Source of the DNA: an uncultured Pseudomonadota bacterium
Lineage (GTDB): Bacteria > Myxococcota_A > UBA796 > CAJQPC01
Length of the DNA stretch: 45,647 nucleotides
Reading direction: 5' to 3'
Assembly: GCA_913060515.1 (NCBI GenBank)
Contig: CAJXRZ010000046.1
Span: 1-45,647, forward strand
Shown: piece after piece, positions 24,526-32,353 of the stretch
Layout: each line of letters starts with the position of its first letter
How positions within the stretch are numbered: the stretch's first letter is position 1
Made by a program: the position numbers and the translations under genes
Notes under the pieces: model-generated
The model's input: the letters and a program-made list of their open reading frames with translations, nothing else
Databases searched by the model: none
Told to the model about the DNA's origin: nothing

Positions 24526-26151
24526 CTAACGTCCTGGGACCTGAGGACGGGGACGGTCTCTGGGACCGCCTGAGATGCCGCTCAGGTTCAGGGGCTGGCG
24601 CAGCGCATCGCTCACCGGTCCAGGGAAGGGCAGCCGCTCCATGGCAGGCACAGAACCGCCGGGCGCCAACCACATCAGAGTGCAGCTTCGGATCGGGCGT
24701 TGCCACACCAAGCGCAGGGCGTGGGTCTCCGAGAGGGTCATCAGCTTTCGACCGCTCTGGGGGTAGCGGCTGCGCCAGATGCGCTCCTCTCCCTGCTGCT
24801 CTTCCCCGGTGCAGGTCCAGTGCACCAAGGCGTCGGGGTTCAGGGGCTCAGGCAGCTCGCCTCGGGCCAGGCTCACCAGCAGAGGCTGCCGCTCCGAGGC
24901 CAGGAAGAGGGGCAGCTCCCCCAAGGACTCGCCGTAGGGCTGGAACAGGCCTTGATCCACCAGGATCGTACACGGAGCGTGCAGGTCCGGGCAGCTGGCG
25001 TCGATGAGCTGCAGCACCTCGTCGGCGGCCAGATCCTCGAAGGGACGCAGGCGGTTGTTGGGGCCGGGATGCGCCGGGATGCGTAGGGCGCCAAAGGCTC
25101 GGGACAGCGCGCCGTCTTTGGGCAGCTCGGTGTAGATCTGCGGCAAGGTCAGGCCGATGAGCGGCAAGGCCCAGATGGCGCTGGTCCAAGCGCGTCGTCT
25201 GGCTGCCAGGGCCGCGATGATGGCCAGCCCCAAGGCCAGAGGCAGGAAGTTGTCCACGCCGGCGCCGCTGCTCAGGGTCAAGAGCAGGGAGACCACCACG
25301 AAGCTCCAGGCCAGAGCCAGGACCCCGTCGGGCTTGCGGAAGCCCAAGACCCCAACCGCCAACGAGGCCAAGCCGCCCAGCACGCCCACCGCCCCAATGA
25401 GCTGGGGCAGCAGCTCGGGCACGCGCTCCATGTAGCGGGCGCGGGCCATGGCTTTGGCCGCCAGGTAGGTCTCCAGGTACGGCAGCATCTGAAGGCAGGA
25501 CAGGGCCCAAAATCCCAGGATCCAGGCCAAGGAACGCCACTTGGCGCGCTGGCCCGCCACGCCCCAGATCATCGCGCCGCACAGCAGGGCAAGCCAGGGA
25601 AGTGCGCTTGGGCGCAGGCCGATGGCCAGAGCACCCAGCACTGCAAGTCCGGCGATGGACCATCGCTTTGACAGGGTGGGGTCCCCCAGCCAGATGCGGA
25701 GCATGGCCAGGAGCAGGGTGGCCTCGGGCACGTGAACCCAGCTTGTGCGGGCGCTGAGCACGACCATGGGTAGGGCACAGAGCACTGTGGCGAAGGCCAA
25801 GCGTGCGCTCTCTCCCGCCTCCTCACCGCCCAGCTGCTTGCCGACGCTGGAGCCGATGAAGAGCAAGGCACCGAAGCTGAGCAGATCCAGCATCTGAAAG
25901 GCGGCCGAGGACTTGCCCACCACGCTGAGCCACAAGGCTGTGAGCAGGTTGTACCAAGCGCCGGGGCGGCTGATCAACGCGTCCCAGACCCCCTCCCAGG
26001 CGCCGCCTTGCAAGGCCCCGTAGAGGGCGGGAAGAGGCACGAAGTATTGGCCCAAGTCGGAGGGCAGGCGCGTGTCTTGGCTCAGGTAGGCCAAGTGCAG
26101 AGCGAGGGTCAGCAGGACCGCTCCCAGCCACGCGCTGCTCGATCGGGACAT
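24526..26151 (-). CDS. GT-C-like polytopic membrane protein (third of three)
   Basis: A protein of 541 residues with about ten hydrophobic helices in the first 360 and a soluble C-terminal part with Cys pairs (SCPDLHAPC). After helix 1 the first outer loop reads QDTRLPSDLGQYFVPLPALY, with acidic residues placed as in GT-C glycosyltransferases, which use lipid-linked sugars at the periplasmic side. The tail is Pro/Arg-rich. I cannot name a Pfam family with confidence, and a non-enzymatic membrane protein is possible. Its ATG overlaps the TGA of the upstream gene (TGATG at 26149-26153). Confidence 0.7.
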   Translation of the reverse strand: MSRSSSAWLGAVLLTLALHLAYLSQDTRLPSDLGQYFVPLPALYGALQGGAWEGVWDALISRPGAWYNLLTALWLSVVGKSSAAFQMLDLLSFGALLFIGSSVGKQLGGEEAGESARLAFATVLCALPMVVLSARTSWVHVPEATLLLAMLRIWLGDPTLSKRWSIAGLAVLGALAIGLRPSALPWLALLCGAMIWGVAGQRAKWRSLAWILGFWALSCLQMLPYLETYLAAKAMARARYMERVPELLPQLIGAVGVLGGLASLAVGVLGFRKPDGVLALAWSFVVVSLLLTLSSGAGVDNFLPLALGLAIIAALAARRRAWTSAIWALPLIGLTLPQIYTELPKDGALSRAFGALRIPAHPGPNNRLRPFEDLAADEVLQLIDASCPDLHAPCTILVDQGLFQPYGESLGELPLFLASERQPLLVSLARGELPEPLNPDALVHWTCTGEEQQGEERIWRSRYPQSGRKLMTLSETHALRLVWQRPIRSCTLMWLAPGGSVPAMERLPFPGPVSDALRQPLNLSGISGGPRDRPRPQVPGR

Positions 26152-28175
26152 CAGGGGGCGACGTCGGGTGCGGCGGTGTCCAGGGTCTCGGAGACATCAC
26201 CGGTGTCCACCGCCTCGGGGGCCAGCCCAGCTGCGGCGCCCAAGGACAGGCTCAGGCGGCGCAGCTTGAGCACCTCTTCGGGGGGGAAGGGGCGCACGAT
26301 GATCTGCGCTTCGGCGTCGGCGGCCTCTCGGGTGATGGGGTCCGCCTCGGTGTTGCCGGTGGAGAAGTTGTCCTGCTCCAAGCTCTTGGGATCACAGGGT
26401 GGACCGACGCCGGCCAAAGGGTAGATGCTGATTCGGGCGTCGTTGTAGACGGGGGTGCCCAGGGTGTTCCGGATCACCCGCTCGGTGTTGCGGGAGCGGG
26501 AGCGCAGGGCGGTGGCGGCCAAGCCGTTGAGCTCCTGGGTGACCGGCGGCAGGAAGGCATCCTTCTGCAGCAGCACGTAGCGGAAGCCCAAGTCTTCAAG
26601 CTGGGTGTAGTGCTCCGGCTCCACCTTGAATTCGCTCTCGTACAGAGAGCTTGGGTCCCGCAGGGCGATGAGCAAGGTGTTGTTCTTGAGCAGCTCGGTG
26701 GTCTCCCGGGGCGTGAAGACCTTGTTGTTCTCCAGCATGCCACCGAAAATCGGCCTTCCATGCTGAATCTGGTAGTAGAGGTGCGCCTGGGTGAAGTTGT
26801 AGGGCAGCTCCAGAACCGCGCCTTCGGGGCCGGTGGCCAGGCACTTGTAGCCAGCGGGAATGCCGGCGTTCCAGGTCTCGAATGGGAAGAGATCCAGGGT
26901 GCGCGCCTCGACGGCCCATCCCAGGGCCAGGCCAGCCCATGCGGCGGTGCGCCATCGGCTGGGGATGGCCATCAAGGCCAAGGCGGCGACGAAGGGCATC
27001 ATCAGGGCGATGAGCACGTAGGCCCGGCCGGGCCACCAGAGGCGCTGGAAGAAGCCCACGTTTTGGGTCAGGGAGATGTAGACCGGGTTGGGCAGCAGCA
27101 CGCTGCCAATGATGAACAGGGGCCCGGTGGCCAGCAGGACGGCCAGGACCAGCCAGCCCAGGACCGGACCGCGCTTTAGGGTGCCGGGCTTGTAGAGCCA
27201 GAGGCCCAGCAGCGGCAGGGTCAGCAAGGGGGTGAGCACCACCCGGGTCAGGAAGCGCTCGTTCTGCTCAAAGTCCGTGACGTAGAAGCCGGCTGCGCGG
27301 CGCAGCGGCTGCCAGTTGAAGATGCCAACCAGTTGCCCCTCGTCCGTCAGAGGGGGCGTTGCCCGTAGGTTCCAGACCTCGACGTGCAGCAGTCCGGGGA
27401 TCTCGGTGTCCGCGCCGGAGGTGGCCAAGAGCATGGGCAAGACGGCGGGCGCGCAGAGCACCAAGGCCACCGCGGCCGCCAAGGCGAAGCGGCTCAGGAT
27501 CTGCCACCAAGGGCCGGCGCCTGGGGTGCGCCTCCAGGTGGCCCACAGGCCCCAGATTACGCAGCCCAAGCCCACAAAGAAGGCATAGAACCAGTATTGA
27601 TAGCCGGTGAGTGCCAGATACATTCCGGCCAGAAGCGGCGCCCGCCAGCCCTTCTCCGTTCCGCTGACCCATGCGGCGTGCATGAAGAGGATGGGCAGGC
27701 CCAGGAGCGCTTGGGTTGGGCGTCCCTCCATGGCCTCGAAGAGCACCCAGGGAGAGAGCGCCAGCACCACGGCCGCCAAAGATGCGGCCTGCACGTCCCG
27801 GGTCAGGTGGTAGGCGAAGCGGGCCGCAGCCAGGGCGGAGAGGGCCATGCCCACGAAGAGGAAGCTGTTGTAGCCAGCGACGTGGCCCAGGGCGCGGCGG
27901 AAGGGGATGGCGGCCAAGGCGTCCAGGACGTTGGCCCCCGTGTGGCCGTAGATGTCCTTGCCGAAGGGAAAGAACATCAGGTCGGTGTGCACCGCCGACT
28001 CGTCCCCCAGTACGGCCTGCTCCGTGAACCAGTAGAACCACTGGGTGCCGTAGTGGTCCACGTACTCAATGCCCGCAAAGCGCGTTCCAAGGGTGGGCCA
28101 CACGTTCCAGAACAGGGTCACCAGAGCCAGGGCGGGCATGAGCACGGCCAGGGCGGTCTTTAGACGGGGGTTCAT
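26151..28175 (-). CDS. GT-C-like polytopic membrane protein (second of three)
   Basis: A protein of 674 residues with about eleven membrane helices in the first 450 and a soluble C-terminal domain of about 220 residues. The first outer loop is long: IEYVDHYGTQWFYWFTEQ followed by HTDLMFFPFGKDIYGHTG, with acidic residues as in GT-C glycosyltransferases. The C-terminal part has short conserved-looking pieces (LPYNFTQAHLYYQIQHGRP and PETTELLKNN-like) seen in large bacterial membrane proteins of the YfhO or mannosyltransferase type. ATG overlaps the upstream TGA by four bases (ATGA, 28172-28175), and its own stop overlaps the next start. Confidence 0.75.
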   Translation of the reverse strand: MNPRLKTALAVLMPALALVTLFWNVWPTLGTRFAGIEYVDHYGTQWFYWFTEQAVLGDESAVHTDLMFFPFGKDIYGHTGANVLDALAAIPFRRALGHVAGYNSFLFVGMALSALAAARFAYHLTRDVQAASLAAVVLALSPWVLFEAMEGRPTQALLGLPILFMHAAWVSGTEKGWRAPLLAGMYLALTGYQYWFYAFFVGLGCVIWGLWATWRRTPGAGPWWQILSRFALAAAVALVLCAPAVLPMLLATSGADTEIPGLLHVEVWNLRATPPLTDEGQLVGIFNWQPLRRAAGFYVTDFEQNERFLTRVVLTPLLTLPLLGLWLYKPGTLKRGPVLGWLVLAVLLATGPLFIIGSVLLPNPVYISLTQNVGFFQRLWWPGRAYVLIALMMPFVAALALMAIPSRWRTAAWAGLALGWAVEARTLDLFPFETWNAGIPAGYKCLATGPEGAVLELPYNFTQAHLYYQIQHGRPIFGGMLENNKVFTPRETTELLKNNTLLIALRDPSSLYESEFKVEPEHYTQLEDLGFRYVLLQKDAFLPPVTQELNGLAATALRSRSRNTERVIRNTLGTPVYNDARISIYPLAGVGPPCDPKSLEQDNFSTGNTEADPITREAADAEAQIIVRPFPPEEVLKLRRLSLSLGAAAGLAPEAVDTGDVSETLDTAAPDVAP

Positions 28176-29989
28176 GGGGTCTCGAAGAAGTGCTGCTGGG
28201 AGCTGGGGTCCGCCGCCCTATAGCTGAGGGTCGGCTCAGGGGCAGAGCTTAGGCGGATGTCGCTCGGCGCGCGTGTGTCGGCGCGCAGCTCCAGGGTGCA
28301 CGGGGTCTCGACGTGCAGGGCCAGTATGTGCTCAGAGGCGTGTGCAGCTGGGGTCAGGCTGCTCGTGCCGCAGTCTCCAAGAAGCTCCAGCCAGGGGCCC
28401 TGTCGTTGGGCGCCGCGGTGCTTGGGTCCCCAGCTCTGCTCTGGCGCGCCGTGCACGCTCAGGAAGTATCGGCCAGGCTCAAGCTCAAGGAGGGGGTGGG
28501 CGCCAGGGCTGGCCTTGTGGCGCAGGTTGGTGCGTGGAATCACCCGATCCCCAAGGAGATTCGGCAGGGGCTTGCCTGCGCTCATAGCCAGGCCCTCGAA
28601 GAGGATCTCCGGCTCATTCTGCAGCTCTTCCAGCCCGCCGAGGGCCAGGACCACGGCGCGATCGTCCGGGTTCTCCAGCAGCTTGGCGTGGGTCACCCCG
28701 CGGCTCTGGGCCAGAGCGAGTCCATCCAAGACCTGCACCTTGGCCTGGGCGCTGACGGGGCTTGGGAACTCGCCATCGATGGGCTGCTCTTGTCTCCCCC
28801 ACGAGGCCACGATGGCGACAAGGCCCAAGACCAAGATCGTCCCGCGCAGGGGGCCTGTCTCCAGGCGCATCCAACCTGCCGCCATCGCCATGCACAGGCC
28901 GGCCAGGCCGCCCAGCATCTGCACCGGATGCGGAAAGGAGAAGGGCGCCATGATCGCGAGCCCGGCGAAGAGCAGCAGCAGATCCACCGGAGGCGCCGCA
29001 CCGCGAGCCCACTGGCGTGTGGCGAGGGCCAGGGCCAAGGGGACGCCCACGACCAGCAACCAGCCGGGGCTGAACTCCAGGAAGGCCAAGCCCACACCGA
29101 TCCCCCAGGCTGCCGCGGTACCGACCCAGAGGGGCCAGCCGCGCGCTCCGAGTCGTGAGAGCAGGCCCAAGGCCAACAGCGGCAACGGAAAGGCGATGCC
29201 GGCGCCGGCGTTGGGGGCATTGAGCACCATGGGATCCACCAGCGCGCCCAGGGCCTGCGCGAACTCCAGGCCTTCCCCGCTGCGCTCTAGGTTCTCGGGG
29301 TGGTAGCTCAACGCCAGTCCGGCCACACCGAGCACTGGGAAGCCCAGGAGGGCCACCCAGCTCGTCGCGTTCGGGCGCACGCGAAGCTGCTGGAAGGCCA
29401 GGGCGAGCGCCGCCAGGGGGTAGAGCACCCAGCCAGGCTCTTTGAACAGGCCCGCCAGAGCGAGCGCTGCGAAGGGCACAATGGGCCAGCGTTTCTTCTC
29501 CAAGTCCGCTTGCAGTCGCCACAAGCCGAACAGGCCTAGACTGACCTCGCCGGCGGAGCACATCCAAGCGTTCCACCAGGGCAGCTCCCCAATTCCAGGC
29601 AAGAGCAGAAAGGCCCCGGCGGCAAAGATCCCCTCCTTCCATCCCCAGAGACGCTCGGTGAGCAGGAAGAGGCCGATGACGGTGCCGGTGCACAGGAGCA
29701 CGTGGACCGCGTGGATGCCGGCCCATGAACCGTCTCCGAGGTGGGCGCCCAGCCAGTGTCCCCACAGGGTCGCGGGGCGGATGTGCTCGTGAACCGGGGT
29801 CAGCTCAGTGAGGGCTTTCCAAGGGGTGTCCCGATAGGCCAGCGCCCAGCGCAAGTTCTTGAAGTCGTCGTCCTTGTGCCACCCCGACCAGGCTGGCCAG
29901 AGACGGATTTGCGTGCACAGGGTCAGGGCTAGGGCGATCCAGAGGGTGAATCGCGTGCGCTGGGGAGGCGAGGACATCCGCGCAAGCAT
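28172..29989 (-). CDS. GT-C-like polytopic membrane protein (first of three)
   Basis: A protein of 605 residues. About ten helices in the first 400 residues and a soluble beta-rich tail. The first outer loop begins WSGWHKDDDFKNLRWALAY, with the DDD placed where GT-C glycosyltransferases have the metal-binding or catalytic acid, and HEHIRPATLWGHWL follows. It heads a minus-strand operon of three such genes coupled by start/stop overlaps. The products may add sugars from lipid carriers to lipids or envelope proteins. The start is either ATG at 29989 or ATG at 29977; neither has a clear ribosome binding site. The 74-base gap to the divergent reductase gene must hold its promoter. Confidence 0.75.
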   Translation of the reverse strand: MLARMSSPPQRTRFTLWIALALTLCTQIRLWPAWSGWHKDDDFKNLRWALAYRDTPWKALTELTPVHEHIRPATLWGHWLGAHLGDGSWAGIHAVHVLLCTGTVIGLFLLTERLWGWKEGIFAAGAFLLLPGIGELPWWNAWMCSAGEVSLGLFGLWRLQADLEKKRWPIVPFAALALAGLFKEPGWVLYPLAALALAFQQLRVRPNATSWVALLGFPVLGVAGLALSYHPENLERSGEGLEFAQALGALVDPMVLNAPNAGAGIAFPLPLLALGLLSRLGARGWPLWVGTAAAWGIGVGLAFLEFSPGWLLVVGVPLALALATRQWARGAAPPVDLLLLFAGLAIMAPFSFPHPVQMLGGLAGLCMAMAAGWMRLETGPLRGTILVLGLVAIVASWGRQEQPIDGEFPSPVSAQAKVQVLDGLALAQSRGVTHAKLLENPDDRAVVLALGGLEELQNEPEILFEGLAMSAGKPLPNLLGDRVIPRTNLRHKASPGAHPLLELEPGRYFLSVHGAPEQSWGPKHRGAQRQGPWLELLGDCGTSSLTPAAHASEHILALHVETPCTLELRADTRAPSDIRLSSAPEPTLSYRAADPSSQQHFFETP

Positions 29990-30063
29990 ACTTGGCCCGT
30001 CCCTGACGGGTGCCCCTCCAAGGAGATAGGGTGGCCGCCACCACCAGCGAGGTTTTCAGTCCC

Positions 30064-30837
30064 ATGGCAAGCGTTGCATTCCATGAGCGTGTCACAGCGG
30101 TCCAGCACTACACCGACCGCCTCTTCTCGTTCCGGATCACCCGGCCTCCGAGCATGCGCTTCCGCTCCGGACAGTTCATCATGCTCGGGATGATGGTCGA
30201 TGGTGAGCCCCTGATGCGGGCCTACTCCATCGCGAGCCCTGGCTGGGCCGAGGAGCTGGAGTTCTTCTCCATCAAGGTCCCCAACGGACCTCTGACAAGC
30301 CGCCTGCAGCACATCAAGATCGGGGACGAGATCCTGCTCTCGGCCAAGCCCGTGGGCACCTTGGTTCTCAACTCGCTGACGCGGGCCAAGCGCCTGTTCA
30401 TGTTCAGCACGGGCACAGGGATCGCACCCTTCGCCAGCTTGATGCGTGACCCGGACACCTACGAGACCTTCGATGAGGTCTACCTGACCCACACCTGCCG
30501 GCAGGTGGCGGAGCTCAAGTACGGTCAGGAGCTGACCGAGAACCTGATGGAGGATCCTCTCTGCGGCGAGGAAGCCCGCAAGCAGTTCCGTCTGTACAAC
30601 AGCGTGACCCGCGAAGACTTCCCTTACCAGGGGCGTATCACCACGCTGATCGAGAACGGCAAGCTCTTCACGGACTTGGGCATCCCACCCCTGAACGTGG
30701 ACACCGACCGGGCGATGATCTGTGGCTCGATGGAGATGACCAAAGACATCTCTTCGATTCTCAAGGGCGTGGGCATGAAGTCGGGGACGAACTCGCGGCC
30801 GGCTGAGTATGTTGTTGAGCGGGCCTTCGTCGGGTAG
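30064..30837 (+). CDS. fpr: Ferredoxin/flavodoxin-NADP reductase
   Basis: A protein of 257 residues from the ATG at 30064; homologues start at this MASVAFHERVT point. The FAD-binding motif is RAYSIASP (about 52-59), the NADP(H) pocket is GTGIAPFASLMRDP (about 117-130), and a CGSMEM motif and the C-terminal VERAFVG, whose last residues cover the flavin, are present. It moves electrons between NADPH and ferredoxin or flavodoxin, feeding oxidative-stress repair or Fe-S cluster assembly. The isc operon 3.5 kb downstream lacks its own ferredoxin gene, so the redox partner lies elsewhere. Two hairpins and a partial duplication follow the stop. Confidence 0.93.
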   Translation: MASVAFHERVTAVQHYTDRLFSFRITRPPSMRFRSGQFIMLGMMVDGEPLMRAYSIASPGWAEELEFFSIKVPNGPLTSRLQHIKIGDEILLSAKPVGTLVLNSLTRAKRLFMFSTGTGIAPFASLMRDPDTYETFDEVYLTHTCRQVAELKYGQELTENLMEDPLCGEEARKQFRLYNSVTREDFPYQGRITTLIENGKLFTDLGIPPLNVDTDRAMICGSMEMTKDISSILKGVGMKSGTNSRPAEYVVERAFVG

Positions 30838-30855
30838 CGATGGCGGCTGTGGGTT

Positions 30856-30878
30856 GGGGTGAAACTGCGTTTCCCCCT
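30856..30878. terminator. Hairpin 1 after fpr
   Basis: GAAAC-TGC-GTTTC extended by GGGG/CCC(T) across one T-C mismatch. Located between the convergent fpr and sulfatase-like genes, it may act as a terminator on both strands. No long T-run follows. Confidence 0.5.
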
Positions 30879-30887
30879 GGACTGTTC

Positions 30888-30910
30888 CGGTGAAAACTGC
30901 GTTTTCCCCG
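30888..30910. terminator. Hairpin 2 after fpr
   Basis: GAAAAC-TGC-GTTTTC extended by CGG/CCG across one T-C mismatch. Same loop and mismatch as hairpin 1 nearby, so one arose from the other. Confidence 0.5.
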
Positions 30911-30963
30911 TTGTGGAGCGGGCCTTCGTCGGGTAGCTCCGACGGCTGTGGACTGGGGCGCCG

Positions 30964-32304
30964 CTAGTTGCAGTCGTTCCCGTCCAGGTACCCCTGGGCC
31001 CGCAGCTTCTGAAACACGTCGGCGTTCTCCACCCCTTGCGGGTTGGTGGGCACCGTCGGGTTGGCGTCACCGCGCAGGTCCTTGAGCAGCTGGATGCTGG
31101 CCTGGGCGATGCTCTGGTCGGGGTGGTTGGCCGGCAGCGGCTGCAGAGCGGTGCTCCCGGTGCTGTCGATTGGAAAGAGGTTCGCGTAGCGCTGGCCGTC
31201 GGCCTTGGGGCTCAGGTCTGCGAGCAGGCGGTGGTCTTGGGTGACCACGCTGATCTGTTGGTTGCTGTAGAGCGTCCCTTGCATCAGCGCGGGGCGCAGG
31301 GGCTCGGCTGTTGCATCGCGCACCTGGGCCCAAGTCTCGGACTCGGGGTCGACCAGCAGCGGAAAGACGATGGTGCCGTCGACCGCCCGGTTGTTCTCGC
31401 CTGGGGCGAGTCCCGGGGCCTTGATGAGCAGGGGTACCCGGGTGACCTCGTCCATCAGGGTCGCGCCGTGCTCAAAGACCCCGCGCTCCCAGAAGGCCTC
31501 GCCGTGATCCGAGGTGAGCACGAAGGTCGCCTCCTCCCAGCGGCCACGGTCCTTGAGGCCCTGCACGAGCACGCCCACAGCCTCATCCGAGGCCCGCACT
31601 TCTTCTTGGTATGCGGCGCGCACATAGGCCTTGTCTTGGTCCGAGGGCACCACCTGGCCGCTGGTCCAGAGGTTGTGGGTGTAGCCGCCGATGGGAATGT
31701 CCACGGTGTGGGGCATCTCGGCGGTGTAGTGGCCCAGCCAAGTCGGCCCCGGGTCGTAGTCGGTGTGGGGCTCCATGATGTGCACCACCAAGAGCCCGCC
31801 CTCTGGGCTCTCGTCCACCCAAGCCAGGGCCTTCGTCACGGTCTCCATCGCGGTGCGGTGACCGACCTGTTCAGCGCCGTGAAAGTCGTAGACATCGAAG
31901 CTGAGGTGCAGACCAAACTCGGGCGCGAGGAAGGCGTTGTTGATGAATGCGGCGCTGCGCTGGCCCCGCTGTTTTGCGACGCTGGCTGCGGTGGGGATGT
32001 CCTCGCGCAGGCGGCCGAAGCAGCCTGAGGTGCCCGCTTGGCGAACCACTCTGTGTTGCCAGGGGTGCAGGCCGGTGAGCAGGGTGGTGGTCGCAGGCAA
32101 GGTCCAGCTTGAGCTGGCGTAGGCCCTGGACATCCAGACGCTCTCATCCTTGAGCGAGGCCATCGCGGGGCTGGCGTCCGGGACCGGGGCGCCGGAGAAG
32201 GACAGGGCGTCGGCGCGCAGGGTGTCGATCACCACCAAGACCACCAGGGGCTCTGGTTTTGAGGTGCAGGATGGGGTCAGCAGTGCCAGGAGCAGGGGAG
32301 TCAT
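30964..32304 (-). CDS. Sulfatase-like lipoprotein (alkaline phosphatase superfamily)
   Basis: A protein of 446 residues with a lipoprotein-type start (MTPLLLALLTPSC). The superfamily fold is shown by VVIDTLRADAL (first metal Asp), the nucleophile region SSSWTLPATTTLLTG, VHIMEPHTDYDP and LTSDHGEAFWERG (metal Asp-His). True sulfatases have C/S-X-P-X-R with formylglycine; here the nucleophile position is Thr and the Arg is absent, as in phosphoglycerol or phosphoethanolamine transferases. So a phosphoryl transfer or hydrolysis role at the envelope is likelier than sulfate ester cleavage. ATG at 32304; a 49-base gap separates it from the divergent asparagine-synthetase-like gene. Confidence 0.85.
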   Translation of the reverse strand: MTPLLLALLTPSCTSKPEPLVVLVVIDTLRADALSFSGAPVPDASPAMASLKDESVWMSRAYASSSWTLPATTTLLTGLHPWQHRVVRQAGTSGCFGRLREDIPTAASVAKQRGQRSAAFINNAFLAPEFGLHLSFDVYDFHGAEQVGHRTAMETVTKALAWVDESPEGGLLVVHIMEPHTDYDPGPTWLGHYTAEMPHTVDIPIGGYTHNLWTSGQVVPSDQDKAYVRAAYQEEVRASDEAVGVLVQGLKDRGRWEEATFVLTSDHGEAFWERGVFEHGATLMDEVTRVPLLIKAPGLAPGENNRAVDGTIVFPLLVDPESETWAQVRDATAEPLRPALMQGTLYSNQQISVVTQDHRLLADLSPKADGQRYANLFPIDSTGSTALQPLPANHPDQSIAQASIQLLKDLRGDANPTVPTNPQGVENADVFQKLRAQGYLDGNDCN

Positions 32305-32353
32305 GCGCCCAAGGGTACCTATCGCGGGTTAGTCCAGCCAGCGGAGGCCTGCG

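Larger units (their letters stand above)
30811..30960 (+). repeat. 99-bp-offset direct repeat copying the fpr 3' end
   Basis: About 50 bases at 30811-30861, which include the last codons and stop of fpr, recur at 30910-30960 with a few changes. The core GAGCGGGCCTTCGTCGGGTA is identical. The offset is 99 bases, a multiple of three. Two related hairpins lie between and overlap the copies. Confidence 0.85.
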
